A stretch of DNA of 64,000 nucleotides from PNAI01 sp035574295 (lineage in GTDB: Bacteria > Pseudomonadota > Alphaproteobacteria > Rhizobiales > Xanthobacteraceae). Where the stretch lies: the NCBI GenBank assembly GCA_035574295.1, contig DATLYX010000076.1, forward strand, positions 1 to 64,000, given 5' to 3'. The position numbers were made by a program, and so were the translations under genes. The notes beneath the pieces are model-generated. The model saw only the letters and a program-made list of their open reading frames with translations. It searched no databases and was not told where the DNA came from. This document shows positions 17,610 to 26,375 of this stretch, one piece after another (position 1 is the first letter of the stretch; each line of letters opens with the position of its first letter).

Positions 17610-17697
17610 CGTCTGCCTGCTGCGGCGCCGCCCGGCTCAAACGCGGCGGCGCAGCAGGATATGTAGCGACGGGGGTAAACGGTGTCCAGGAAACGCA

Positions 17698-17840
17698 AAA
17701 CCCTCTCCCCGCAAATGCGGGGAAAGGGCGGCGAGAACCGGAGGTCCGCGCCGGACGAGGGGCATTGCACCGCCTTCGCCCGGCTCGCTCCCGCTCCGTT
17801 TCGGCAAACCGGCCTCTGCCCCGTTGCGGGGAGAGGCATA
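17698..17840. repeat. Paired intergenic palindromes between recA and alaS
   Basis: 'cctctccccgcaaatgcggggaaagg' at the left and 'cctctgccccgttgcggggagagg' at the right are related palindromes facing opposite ways, with a shared 'cccggctcgctcccgctccg'-type spacer. The pair resembles those at 1203 and 7203. It lies just beyond the recA stop and could protect the recA transcript 3' end. Confidence 0.7.
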
Positions 17841-17846
17841 AAAAGG

Positions 17847-18926
<1,080 letters not shown>

Positions 18927-19493
18927 ATTTGCGCTCCTTATGACCGGGATTCGAGGGACCGACAAACGGGGTGCCTCCGCCGCCACCGCCCCGATCCCCG
19001 GAGCTTGTGTACATGATTTGTTCTCGGTTCGCAATATGTTCTTTTCGCCCGATTTCGCGGCACGCAAAATGCCGGCCCTGATTTGCAAAGGTCCAGTTGA
19101 ACAGTGACTCAAGCTAGTTTGGTTAACCCATTGGTAATTGAGGGTCTCCGCCGCTCGCGAAAACCCCACTACTGCGCCGCTTCCCGGAATGTTCCTTGCG
19201 CAAGCGCCCCCGCACTGTTTGCGACACCTTGACGGCCCAAGTGCCAAAAAGAACCCGCCGAGCCCATCTCGCCGCCCTTCCTCCCCCAACCCTCGAAGCA
19301 ACAAATGCACCGCTTTTCCGGCGCACCCGATCCGCGATCATGCTTTGCCTTCCGAGGTGGCACATTTTTGACCCCCACAATGCTGCGCGTGAATTTGGCC
19401 GCTGATCTGGCGGCGACGAGAGGCTCGCCATGAAGGGAACGCCACGCGCGCTCAAGCGTTTAACCCCTGCGCAAAACGATTCGCAGGACTCGT
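18927..19493. other. recA upstream region
   Basis: This 567-bp gap holds the SOS box (19027-19041) and the recA leader. Beyond that I see no gene: short frames in 19130-19440 have no ribosome binding site or codon pattern. An AT-rich patch at 19100-19140 may hold the recA promoter. Confidence 0.4.
19027..19041. promoter_or_regulatory. LexA (SOS) box of recA
   Basis: GTTC-GCAATAT-GTTC is an exact GTTC-N7-GTTC direct repeat, the LexA operator of alphaproteobacteria. It lies 101 bp upstream of the recA start. A further GTTC at 19020-19023 gives an overlapping partial repeat. SOS control of recA follows from the known consensus. Confidence 0.85.
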
Positions 19494-19682
19494 ATGAACA
19501 CCATCGATTCTTACCGCAGGAGCGCCGAGCGTTGCCGCCAGCTTGCCGCGCGCGCCCAATCCGAAGGGGAGCGCCGGCTTCTGCTCAAGCTTGCCGAGTC
19601 CTGGGATTGGCTGACGCACGACACGGATCGTCCTGCCGGACACCGGGATTCCCCGGCGCGCAACGCGGAAGGCAAAGGTTGA
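19494..19682 (+). CDS. Small hypothetical protein, 62 residues
   Basis: The product begins 'MNTIDSYRRSAERCRQLAARAQ' and continues 'LLLKLAESWDWLTHD'. This YRxxAExCRxLA...LLKLAESW pattern is typical of short proteins present in many copies in Bradyrhizobium-like genomes, whose function is unknown. The helical N-terminal half is followed by a polar tail rich in D, R and P. ATG 19494 follows 'gcagga'. Confidence 0.62.
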   Translation: MNTIDSYRRSAERCRQLAARAQSEGERRLLLKLAESWDWLTHDTDRPAGHRDSPARNAEGKG

Positions 19683-19863
19683 TCGGGTCGCTCGTCGCGT
19701 AACCCGAAATCGATACGAAATCGACACAGAAGATCATCGATACAGACGATCGCTGCGTCCGCTTCAGCCGCGCGGTTGCGGCAATGCGCCTCTGCGGCCG
19801 CCATGCTTGGGCTTTGCGGTGCACTTCGCTACATTCGGCCCGCCCTGACAAGGGGAGGGCGCG

Positions 19864-20841
19864 ATGATTTGCAACTTGGGCACTGCCCGAGGTCTGAGCG
19901 CGATGCTCGCCCTCTTGCTCGCGGCCGCGCTCGCGACTGCTCCTGCGCTGCCGCAACCCCGCCTGCTGCGCATCGTCGTCTCGTTTGCCGCCGGCGGCAC
20001 CGCCGACACGCTCGCCCGCCTGGTCGGCCAGGACATCGCCGCCGCAACCGGCATGGCAGTGGTCATAGAAAACCGCCCGGGCGCTGGCACCGCCATTGCC
20101 ACCGAGTTCGTCTATCGCGCCGCACCCGACGGAGGGACGTTGCTGCTGACCGCCGATCCGTTCGTCATCAATCCGAGCGTGCGCGCGTCGGTGCCCTATG
20201 ATCCGTTTGCTTTCGAGCCGCTGTGCCTGCTCGTGACCTCGCCCCAGGTGCTGGTGGTGAATGCCGAGTCCCCCTTCAAATCGGTGGCCTCGCTGGTGAT
20301 GGCGGCCAAGGCGCGGCCCGGCGAGCTCACCTATGCCGCCGTGGGGCCAGGAACGAGCCAGCATATCGCCGGCGTAATGTTCAAGCGCGCGGCCGAGATC
20401 AACATGGTCTATGTGCCGTTCACCGGCGGCGCCGGGGTGGTGACTTCCGTGCTAGGTGGGCACGTGACCGCGGCGTTGGTGAATTACAACGAGGTGCTTG
20501 GCCACATCGAAGTCGGCAAGTTGCGGCCGCTCGCCGTCGCATCGCACAGCCGCTTTGCCGAGCTGCCTACCGTGCCGACCCTGAACGAGCTCGGTTACCG
20601 GACCATCGACGCTACCGCCTGGTTCGGCGTATTGGCTCCGCCGCGCACGCCGCGGGAAACGCTCCTGCTGTTGATTGCCCAATTCAAATCGGCGGTCACG
20701 GCACCCGAGGTGAAATCCAAGCTCGAGTCTCTCGGGCTTCATCCCGTCGGCGCCTGCGGCGATGAGTTCGACGCCTACCTGCGCCGGCAATACGACCATT
20801 ACGCCCGCATCGTCCGCGAGGCCAACATCCGGGTGGAATGA
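19864..20841 (+). CDS. Bug/TctC-family periplasmic binding protein
   Basis: The 325-residue product has an N-terminal signal sequence (hydrophobic 14-27, cleavage near 'ALPQP') and the Bug signatures 'IVVSFAAGGTADTLARLVGQDIAAATGMAVVIENRPGAG', seen as 'FAAGGTADTLAR' and 'VIENRPGAGT', and a later 'YVPFTGGAGVVTSVLGGHV'. Such receptors bind small carboxylates, often for TctAB transporters, but no tctA/tctB lies nearby. GGGGAGGG precedes ATG 19864. The ligand is unknown. Confidence 0.92.
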   Translation: MICNLGTARGLSAMLALLLAAALATAPALPQPRLLRIVVSFAAGGTADTLARLVGQDIAAATGMAVVIENRPGAGTAIATEFVYRAAPDGGTLLLTADPFVINPSVRASVPYDPFAFEPLCLLVTSPQVLVVNAESPFKSVASLVMAAKARPGELTYAAVGPGTSQHIAGVMFKRAAEINMVYVPFTGGAGVVTSVLGGHVTAALVNYNEVLGHIEVGKLRPLAVASHSRFAELPTVPTLNELGYRTIDATAWFGVLAPPRTPRETLLLLIAQFKSAVTAPEVKSKLESLGLHPVGACGDEFDAYLRRQYDHYARIVREANIRVE

Positions 20842-20892
20842 CGCGCGACGGAGACGGCCGTTCGCTGTCGCGGACAGCGACGGCTCGCGTTG

Positions 20893-21882
20893 TCAGGACG
20901 CGAGCTTCATCTGTTGCAGCACCGTGCGGCCGAACAGGCTGAACGGATTGCCGAGCTGCTCCAGCACCTCGAAGTGATTGTAGCCTTCCGTCACGACCAG
21001 CGAGACCTTCCGGCCGGCGGTCTGTGCGGCCGCGGCAAAATGCCGGCTCTGCCGCTGCAGCTCCGGCGACTCCGCGGAGCCGTAGATCACCACGAGCGGC
21101 GCCACAAGCTTGTCGAGATGCCGTTGCGGGCTCAAGGCCTGCTCCATTTCGTCGGTGAACTTTATTCCGTCCGCGTGCTTGGACAGCCGCAACGGCCTCA
21201 GCTCGTAGATGCCGCTCGCGCACACGCCGCCCTTGATGATGTCCGGCGGCACGTCGAGCGTCTTGACCCAATCCGTGGTGAGCAGCACCGCGGCAAGATG
21301 CGCGCCGGAAGAATGGCCGGACACGTAGATGCGCTCGGGATCGCCGCCGAAGCTTTCGCCGTTTTTGTAGAGCCAGATGACCGCGCGCCGGAGCTGATCG
21401 GCGAGCACGCGCAAGTCTCCCCCCGCCTCCTGCAGGGTGGAGAAATCCGGCACCGCAAAATGCGCCCCCGCCTTCACAAACATCTCCGCCGGAAAGCCGT
21501 AGTCGCGTGCAGCGCCGCCCCGCCAGTCGCCGCCGTGAATGAACAGATTGATCGGCGCGGGGGCAGTTGCGGCTGCGTACAGGTCCATGCCTTCCGCCGC
21601 AGTCGCGCCGTATGTCAGCCGTTTGGGCTCGCCGATGCGCTCCCGCACCAGTTCGCTGTTGCGCGCGCAGCGCTTGAGGATTTGCCGCATGTTCGGGGCA
21701 TGCAGCGCCTGGTTATAGGCGTCGTCCAACGCCTGTTGGTCCAAGTCGAGCCAGACCGGCGGGCCTTTGGCGTGCGGCGGCTTTTCCGACTCGGCCCATG
21801 CCGCGCCGGCCGTGGCGAATGTCGCAGTCGCCCCCGCAAGCAGCCTGCGGCGGGTGATCCTGCTTCCCGGCATACCCAACAA
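20893..21882 (-). CDS. Tat-exported alpha/beta hydrolase, esterase/arylformamidase-like
   Basis: The N-terminus 'SRITRRRLLAGATATFATAGAAWA' fits a twin-arginine signal (RRRLLAG). The fold shows the oxyanion 'HGGDW', the nucleophile elbow 'GHSSGAH' and a C-terminal His in 'EGYNHFE'. HGGxW-type hydrolases include carboxylesterases and arylformamidases. The next gene upstream on the same strand is a paralogue without a signal peptide. The product has 329 residues. The substrate is not certain; the kynurenine-type genes at 31.8 kb make an N-formylkynurenine link thinkable. Confidence 0.88.
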   Translation of the reverse strand: MLGMPGSRITRRRLLAGATATFATAGAAWAESEKPPHAKGPPVWLDLDQQALDDAYNQALHAPNMRQILKRCARNSELVRERIGEPKRLTYGATAAEGMDLYAAATAPAPINLFIHGGDWRGGAARDYGFPAEMFVKAGAHFAVPDFSTLQEAGGDLRVLADQLRRAVIWLYKNGESFGGDPERIYVSGHSSGAHLAAVLLTTDWVKTLDVPPDIIKGGVCASGIYELRPLRLSKHADGIKFTDEMEQALSPQRHLDKLVAPLVVIYGSAESPELQRQSRHFAAAAQTAGRKVSLVVTEGYNHFEVLEQLGNPFSLFGRTVLQQMKLAS

Positions 21883-21989
21883 CGACCCGATACGCGCCGC
21901 AACTTTGCGGTTCTATAGCATGCTGGATTTTGCTCGCGGGAGTGCGCTGCTGTTAACCTTGAGCAACCGCACCGTTCGCGCGTTGCGCG

Positions 21990-22922
21990 TTACTCGGTCG
22001 CGAGCCCCATCAGCTTCAACCCGGCGCGACCGAGCAGGCCATAGGGGTTGGCGAGCGTTTCCAGAAATTCGAAGTGATTGTAGCCCTCTCCCACGATCAG
22101 CTCGACCGGCTTGCCCGCGGCCTGCACCGCTGCGGCAAATTCGCGCGTCTGGCGTTTGAACTCCGGCGTCTCGCAGGTCCCGTGCCCGAGCACGAGCGGG
22201 GCGTTGAGCAAATTTAGGTGCCGGATTGCGCTCAGCTCGTGCTCCATTTCATCGGTGAATTTTACGTAGGTGGAGCGTTTCGACAGCCGCACCGGCTTCA
22301 AGTCATACATGCCGCTCGCAAGCAGCGCGCCCTTGATCAGATCAGCCGGCATTCCCTGCTTGCGCCAGTCGGTGGTCACCATGACGCCGCCGAGATGCGC
22401 GCCGGAAGAATGGCCGGAAATGTAGATCCGGTCCGGATCGCCGCCGAATTTTTTGGCATTGCGATAGACCCAGATGATCGCGCGCCGCACCTGCTCCACC
22501 ATGGGAAACAAGCTGCCACCAGCCTGATCCACATTGATGAAATCGAGGATCACATAGTGCGCGCCTGCGCGCACGAAGGGCTCGGCCAGCACGGAATAGT
22601 CGGACGCCATGTTGCGCCGCCAGGCGCCGCCGTGGATGAAAATGTTGATCGGCGCGTTCGGCTTCTTGGTGCGGAAAATGTCGAGCTGCTCGATGTCGGT
22701 CGGTCCGTAGGATTCGCGCTGCGGCGCGCCCAGAATTTTTCGCGTGATCGCGCTGTTGGCGATGCGCCGCGCTACCACGACGTCGCGGTTGGGCGCATAG
22801 ACCAACTGGTCGTAGGCATCGTCCAGCTCCTTTTGGTCCATATCGAGCCAGACGATCGGCCCTTTGCTGCGCGGCGCTGCGGAAGGATGGACGTTCATGG
22901 CAATCCCGTACTGATCGATCAT
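21990..22922 (-). CDS. Cytoplasmic alpha/beta hydrolase, paralogue of the exported one
   Basis: The 310-residue product shares 'VWLDMDQKELDDAYDQ', 'IFIHGGAW', 'GHSSGAHLGG' and 'VGEGYNHFEFLETLANPYGLLGR' with the neighbour, so the two arose by duplication, but it lacks a signal sequence. The catalytic Ser-Asp-His set is intact by motif. The start may be ATG 22922 or ATG 22898, eight codons later. Esterase or arylformamidase activity is inferred from the HGGxW motif. Confidence 0.87.
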   Translation of the reverse strand: MIDQYGIAMNVHPSAAPRSKGPIVWLDMDQKELDDAYDQLVYAPNRDVVVARRIANSAITRKILGAPQRESYGPTDIEQLDIFRTKKPNAPINIFIHGGAWRRNMASDYSVLAEPFVRAGAHYVILDFINVDQAGGSLFPMVEQVRRAIIWVYRNAKKFGGDPDRIYISGHSSGAHLGGVMVTTDWRKQGMPADLIKGALLASGMYDLKPVRLSKRSTYVKFTDEMEHELSAIRHLNLLNAPLVLGHGTCETPEFKRQTREFAAAVQAAGKPVELIVGEGYNHFEFLETLANPYGLLGRAGLKLMGLATE

Positions 22923-23031
22923 CTGAGGTCTGCTCGCGCTCAGCAGTCGGCGCGAGCGGCTTTTGAGTCGTTATTGTAACCCTCCCTGGCGTATGCGATC
23001 GAGAAATTTTTCCTCTGGCTGGAGGGTACCG

Positions 23032-23244
23032 ATGTGTAATCCTGGCCAGCGAATTTTCCGAATTTATCTGGCAGGAAATTGCAACCACAATGTCGCCCGG
23101 ATCAAGCACGATTGCCTGCAGGCGCGGGAGAAACTCGCCTATGTGGCGCAGGAACGCTGGTTGCGCCGATTCGATCTGTCGCTGGAAAGCGAGTTCGACG
23201 TGGATCCCTTCACCGTCCTGGTCCGCACCCTCTGCATGCAATGA
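23032..23244 (+). CDS. Possible small protein, 70 residues
   Basis: ATG 23032 has a strong GGAGGG five bases upstream, and the frame runs 70 codons with G/C-rich third positions in its second half. The product contains 'CLQAREKLAYVAQERWLRRFD' and ends 'VRTLCMQ'. No family is recognised. It lies between divergent and convergent genes where no other gene fits. Treat as tentative. Confidence 0.38.
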   Translation: MCNPGQRIFRIYLAGNCNHNVARIKHDCLQAREKLAYVAQERWLRRFDLSLESEFDVDPFTVLVRTLCMQ

Positions 23245-23278
23245 CCGGCCGGATGACGGCGGGCCCGTGCCTTGCTGG

Positions 23279-23737
23279 TCAGGACGCAGGTGGCGGTTTG
23301 GTAAGGTTGTCGTAGAATTGACGCAGCGCGCGTTTGACCACCGTCATGTCTCTGACCCCGACCCCGGCGCTTGCGGTCGCCTCGAGCTCCAGCGCGACCG
23401 GAATCAGCCGCTGCACGAGCGCCTCGCCTTTGGACGTGAGCGCCACCACCACCTCGCGGTTCGAATTCTGTGAGCGGCGGCGCGTGACGAGGCCCAAGCG
23501 CATCAGTCGCGTGACGATGCGCGAGATGGTCGAGGCGTCGATGCTGGTGCGCGCAGCAAGGTCCACCTGGCGCTGCTCGCCGCCGAAAGAGAGCGCGGCC
23601 AAGACCCGCCACATGTCGATGCTCAAGTTGTTGGGCTTGAGCGCGGTTGCGGTAAAGCGCGCCACCAGGGCTGCGCCCACGCGATTGACGAGATAGGGCA
23701 GGTAGTTGCCGAGGTCGAGGCGGACGCGGTCGTTCAC
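23279..23737 (-). CDS. MarR-family transcriptional regulator
   Basis: The 152-residue product has the MarR winged-helix core: 'SIDMWRVLAALSFGGEQRQVDLAARTSIDASTISRIVTRLMRLGLVTRRRS', seen here as 'RQVDLAARTSIDASTISRIV' for the recognition helix and 'GLVTRRRSQNSNREVVVALT' for the wing. GTG 23737 with AAGGG upstream is the likely start; the frame is open to 23941 but would translate the repeat region. It is divergent from a luciferase-like oxidoreductase gene, its likely target, with a repeated operator between them. Confidence 0.88.
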   Translation of the reverse strand: MNDRVRLDLGNYLPYLVNRVGAALVARFTATALKPNNLSIDMWRVLAALSFGGEQRQVDLAARTSIDASTISRIVTRLMRLGLVTRRRSQNSNREVVVALTSKGEALVQRLIPVALELEATASAGVGVRDMTVVKRALRQFYDNLTKPPPAS

Positions 23738-23835
23738 GGCGCACCCTTGGTGCCCCCGCCGGATGACGCTTGCCCCCGAGCATTGCCGGGAAGATCGGCG
23801 TCGGCGGGCGGCGGATGGCTGCTTACCGCCTTTAT

Positions 23836-23880
23836 ATTGCGATTGCAACAATTGCAATTGCAATAATTGCAGATGCATGT
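23836..23880. promoter_or_regulatory. Three imperfect 15-bp repeats, putative MarR operator
   Basis: The segment divides into three 15-bp units starting at 23836, 23851 and 23866. TTGC occurs at 23837, 23843, 23852, 23858 and 23867, that is with alternating 6- and 9-base steps. The central unit contains the palindrome ATTGCAATTGCAAT. It lies in the 221-bp gap between the MarR gene and the oxidoreductase gene, a typical place for MarR operators. Binding is inferred. Confidence 0.6.
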
Positions 23881-23958
23881 TATGTCTCCGCCGGTCAGGG
23901 TTGCCGGACAACGAGCCGCCCGCAAGAATGAGCCGCAACACTTAAGGGGAGAGACGCC

Positions 23959-25038
23959 ATGGAGTTCGGATACTTCACCCTCAGCGACAACGCCTACGCC
24001 AACAATCCGCGCAATGCCAACCAGTTCGTCGCCGACATCACCGACGAAGCGCTCTACGCCGACCAGCTCGGGATGCATTCCGCCTGGATCGGCGAGCATC
24101 ATTTCAACTCGCTCGGCGTCCTCTCCTCGCCGGAGATCGTGCTTGCGTATATCGCCTCGCGCACCAAACACATCCGCCTTGCCCCGGCGGTGAACGTAAC
24201 CCCCCTGCACCATCCGATCCGCGTCGCCGAGCAATGGGCGACGCTGGATCTGCTCTCCGGAGGCCGGGTCGATTTTGCCGCCGGCCGCGGCTACGACAGC
24301 CGCGAATACGAGCCATTCAAGGTTTCATTTGCCGAGAACCAAAGCATTTTTGAAGAAGGCGTCGAGGTCGTCCAGAAGCTCTGGAATGCCGAGGGCCGCA
24401 TCTCGCATCACGGCAAGTATTATCAATTCAACGACGTGCGCATCACGCCGAAACCGGTGCAAAAACCGATCCCGGTTTACATCGGCTCGTTCTCCAAACC
24501 TTCAATCGAGCTTGCCGCACGTCTCGGCTGCGGCTTGATCGTGGCGCCGTTCGCCGCCGCCATGAGCTACGGCGGCCTGCGCCAGGTCGCCGATCTCTAC
24601 AACGAGACCTGCGTCAAGCACGGCAAGAAGGCCGGCCGCCTGATGTGCAGCTATTTCACGCACTTCTGCGACAACAAGGCGCAAGAGGATGCCCAGCGCG
24701 CCCGGCAGATTCGTTACTACAAGGAATGCGTGATTCCGGCCTTTCCGTCCGATCCGAAAACCGCGCCCCCAAGCTACCGCTATTTCATCGACATGGTGGA
24801 GCGCCTGCACAAGGTGAAGCCTGAGGATCTCACTGAGAATTCCGTGCTGCTCGGCAACTCGGCGCGCATCACCGAAATCCTCAAGAAGGTCGAGGCCGCA
24901 GGCTTTCAGGAGGTGATCCTCTACTTCAACGTCGGTCTGAAACCGCATACGCAGGTGAAAGAAGAGATGGATCGCTTCATGCGTGAAGTGGCGCCCAATT
25001 TCGAAGGCAAACACATCGCCCGCCGCAAAGCGGCATAA
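23959..25038 (+). CDS. LLM-class (luciferase-like) flavin-dependent oxidoreductase
   Basis: The 359-residue product has the bacterial-luciferase TIM barrel: 'MEFGYFTLSDNAY', 'AWIGEHHFNS', 'RLAPAVNVTPLHHPIRVAEQWATLDLLSGGRVDFAAGRGY' seen as 'PLHHPIRVAEQWATLDLLS' and 'GRVDFAAGRGYDSREYEPF'. These enzymes use FMNH2 to oxidise diverse substrates. A GGGGAGA ribosome binding site precedes ATG 23959. The divergent MarR gene and iterated repeats suggest an inducible detoxification or catabolic step. The substrate is unknown. Confidence 0.9.
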   Translation: MEFGYFTLSDNAYANNPRNANQFVADITDEALYADQLGMHSAWIGEHHFNSLGVLSSPEIVLAYIASRTKHIRLAPAVNVTPLHHPIRVAEQWATLDLLSGGRVDFAAGRGYDSREYEPFKVSFAENQSIFEEGVEVVQKLWNAEGRISHHGKYYQFNDVRITPKPVQKPIPVYIGSFSKPSIELAARLGCGLIVAPFAAAMSYGGLRQVADLYNETCVKHGKKAGRLMCSYFTHFCDNKAQEDAQRARQIRYYKECVIPAFPSDPKTAPPSYRYFIDMVERLHKVKPEDLTENSVLLGNSARITEILKKVEAAGFQEVILYFNVGLKPHTQVKEEMDRFMREVAPNFEGKHIARRKAA

Positions 25039-25092
25039 CCCGCGGGCGCACCGGAACATGCGTGCTTGCCGAGCGGAATAACGCGCGAGCCG

Positions 25093-26253
25093 CTATTCGC
25101 TTGCACCGAGCAGCCGCGCGAACGGCAGGAAGGGAAATAACGGCGCAGCGGCGCCTACGCGCGGCGCGAATTCAGGGCTGGGCGGTGCAGCAGCGGGTGA
25201 ACGTGCCGTCTGATCGGACACCGCCGGCGCGCCCCTTGCCTTTCCGGTCGTCGCATCGCCGAAATGGCGGTACTGGTTCGGCTCGAAATAGACGAAAAAT
25301 TTTGCCTGGCGCGGCACCCACCAGCGCGCAAGTTTTGCCTGATACTTGTTGAGTCTGATGCAGCCGAGACTCACCGGCGCGCCGAACGTGCCGCCGGAAT
25401 CGAGCCCGCCCGCGATCTCGTGAATGCCGTTGCCGGTCGAGCCCATGTAGCCCGGCGCCGGAACGAAATGCATGAAATTCGGCATCGGGATCGGATTGCC
25501 GCCGTTGTGGAACGGAATGATGCGGGCATCGCCGCCGCCCAGACGCGCGTCGCGACGGGCATCCGCTGCGCCGTAGCTGCGGTCGCCACTCCAGTTGCGT
25601 GTATTGATGAGATTCATCGGCGCATAATAGCGGTTGAGCGGCGGCGGGCTGCGGCTGGACGAGGTGACGAAGCGATAGACGAGCCTCGGCTCGCCGTCCA
25701 CGATCTCGCACAGGTTCAGCGTCTGGCCGATGCAATAGCCGTTGAACACGCGCGGCTTGTCGATCGGATCGGTACGGAAGCGATCGACCTGCTCGAGATA
25801 GTTCTGCAAATCTTCCAGCTCGACCGCGAGCGCAGCGGCTTGCTCCCCTCCCATGCCGGACGCGGCCGCCAGCGCACCGGCGTTCGTGCCCCGCAGGGCG
25901 GCGAAGTCGGCCCTGCGAACGGGGGCAACGGCACGCAGCCGTGCGAAATCGCTGAGCGCGTCGATCGGCGCAAAAATTTCCTGCACGCCGCGGCACATTC
26001 CGTCCGCGTCGGCCGAATTGAGATCGGCAACGAGGTATCGCTGACGCAGGTGCGAGGCGAGCTTCTCGTTGTCATTGATCGCAGCCGAAAGCGGAAAGAA
26101 CTCGCCGGTCTTGGGATCCTTGAGCCTCTCGAACGGAATCCGGCAGGCCGCATGGATGTCCGTGGCGCGATCCTCGGCAAGCGCCACCGGCGCAGCCCCG
26201 GCTGCGGCAGCCGCGAGAAACATGCCTAAACGACACACCGACAACCTGCGCAT
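25093..26253 (-). CDS. L,D-transpeptidase (YkuD) domain protein
   Basis: The product (386 residues) has a signal sequence ending near 'ALAEDRA' and a C-terminal YkuD catalytic motif: H278 in 'GNGIHEIAGG' and C298 with R300 in 'SLGCIRLNK'. YkuD enzymes form 3-3 cross-links in peptidoglycan or anchor proteins to it. The 150-residue stretch before the domain is predicted helical and contains 'YCIGQTLNLCEI'. A proline/alanine-rich tail follows the domain. It acts in the periplasm. Confidence 0.88.
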   Translation of the reverse strand: MRRLSVCRLGMFLAAAAAGAAPVALAEDRATDIHAACRIPFERLKDPKTGEFFPLSAAINDNEKLASHLRQRYLVADLNSADADGMCRGVQEIFAPIDALSDFARLRAVAPVRRADFAALRGTNAGALAAASGMGGEQAAALAVELEDLQNYLEQVDRFRTDPIDKPRVFNGYCIGQTLNLCEIVDGEPRLVYRFVTSSSRSPPPLNRYYAPMNLINTRNWSGDRSYGAADARRDARLGGGDARIIPFHNGGNPIPMPNFMHFVPAPGYMGSTGNGIHEIAGGLDSGGTFGAPVSLGCIRLNKYQAKLARWWVPRQAKFFVYFEPNQYRHFGDATTGKARGAPAVSDQTARSPAAAPPSPEFAPRVGAAAPLFPFLPFARLLGASE

Positions 26254-26375
26254 CGGCCCGTCCCCGATTGCCCCGGCTTATTTCGGCCTCAAGCAATCTT
26301 TGCATGCAACGCTGCGCAGCCCGCAGGCTTTTGCCGGCTCCCACCTCAAATTTCCGTGACGACGCGCCGCAGCCT

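Noticed and set aside
15123..17666. Long open frame opposite alaS
   Set aside because: The minus strand encodes a complete alanyl-tRNA synthetase with all motifs; the plus-strand frame is Arg/His-rich shadow sequence.
23738..23941. Longer MarR start through the repeat region
   Set aside because: The 15-bp repeats would be translated as repeated LQLLQ, followed by Arg/Ser-rich residues unlike MarR; GTG 23737 has a ribosome binding site and gives normal length.
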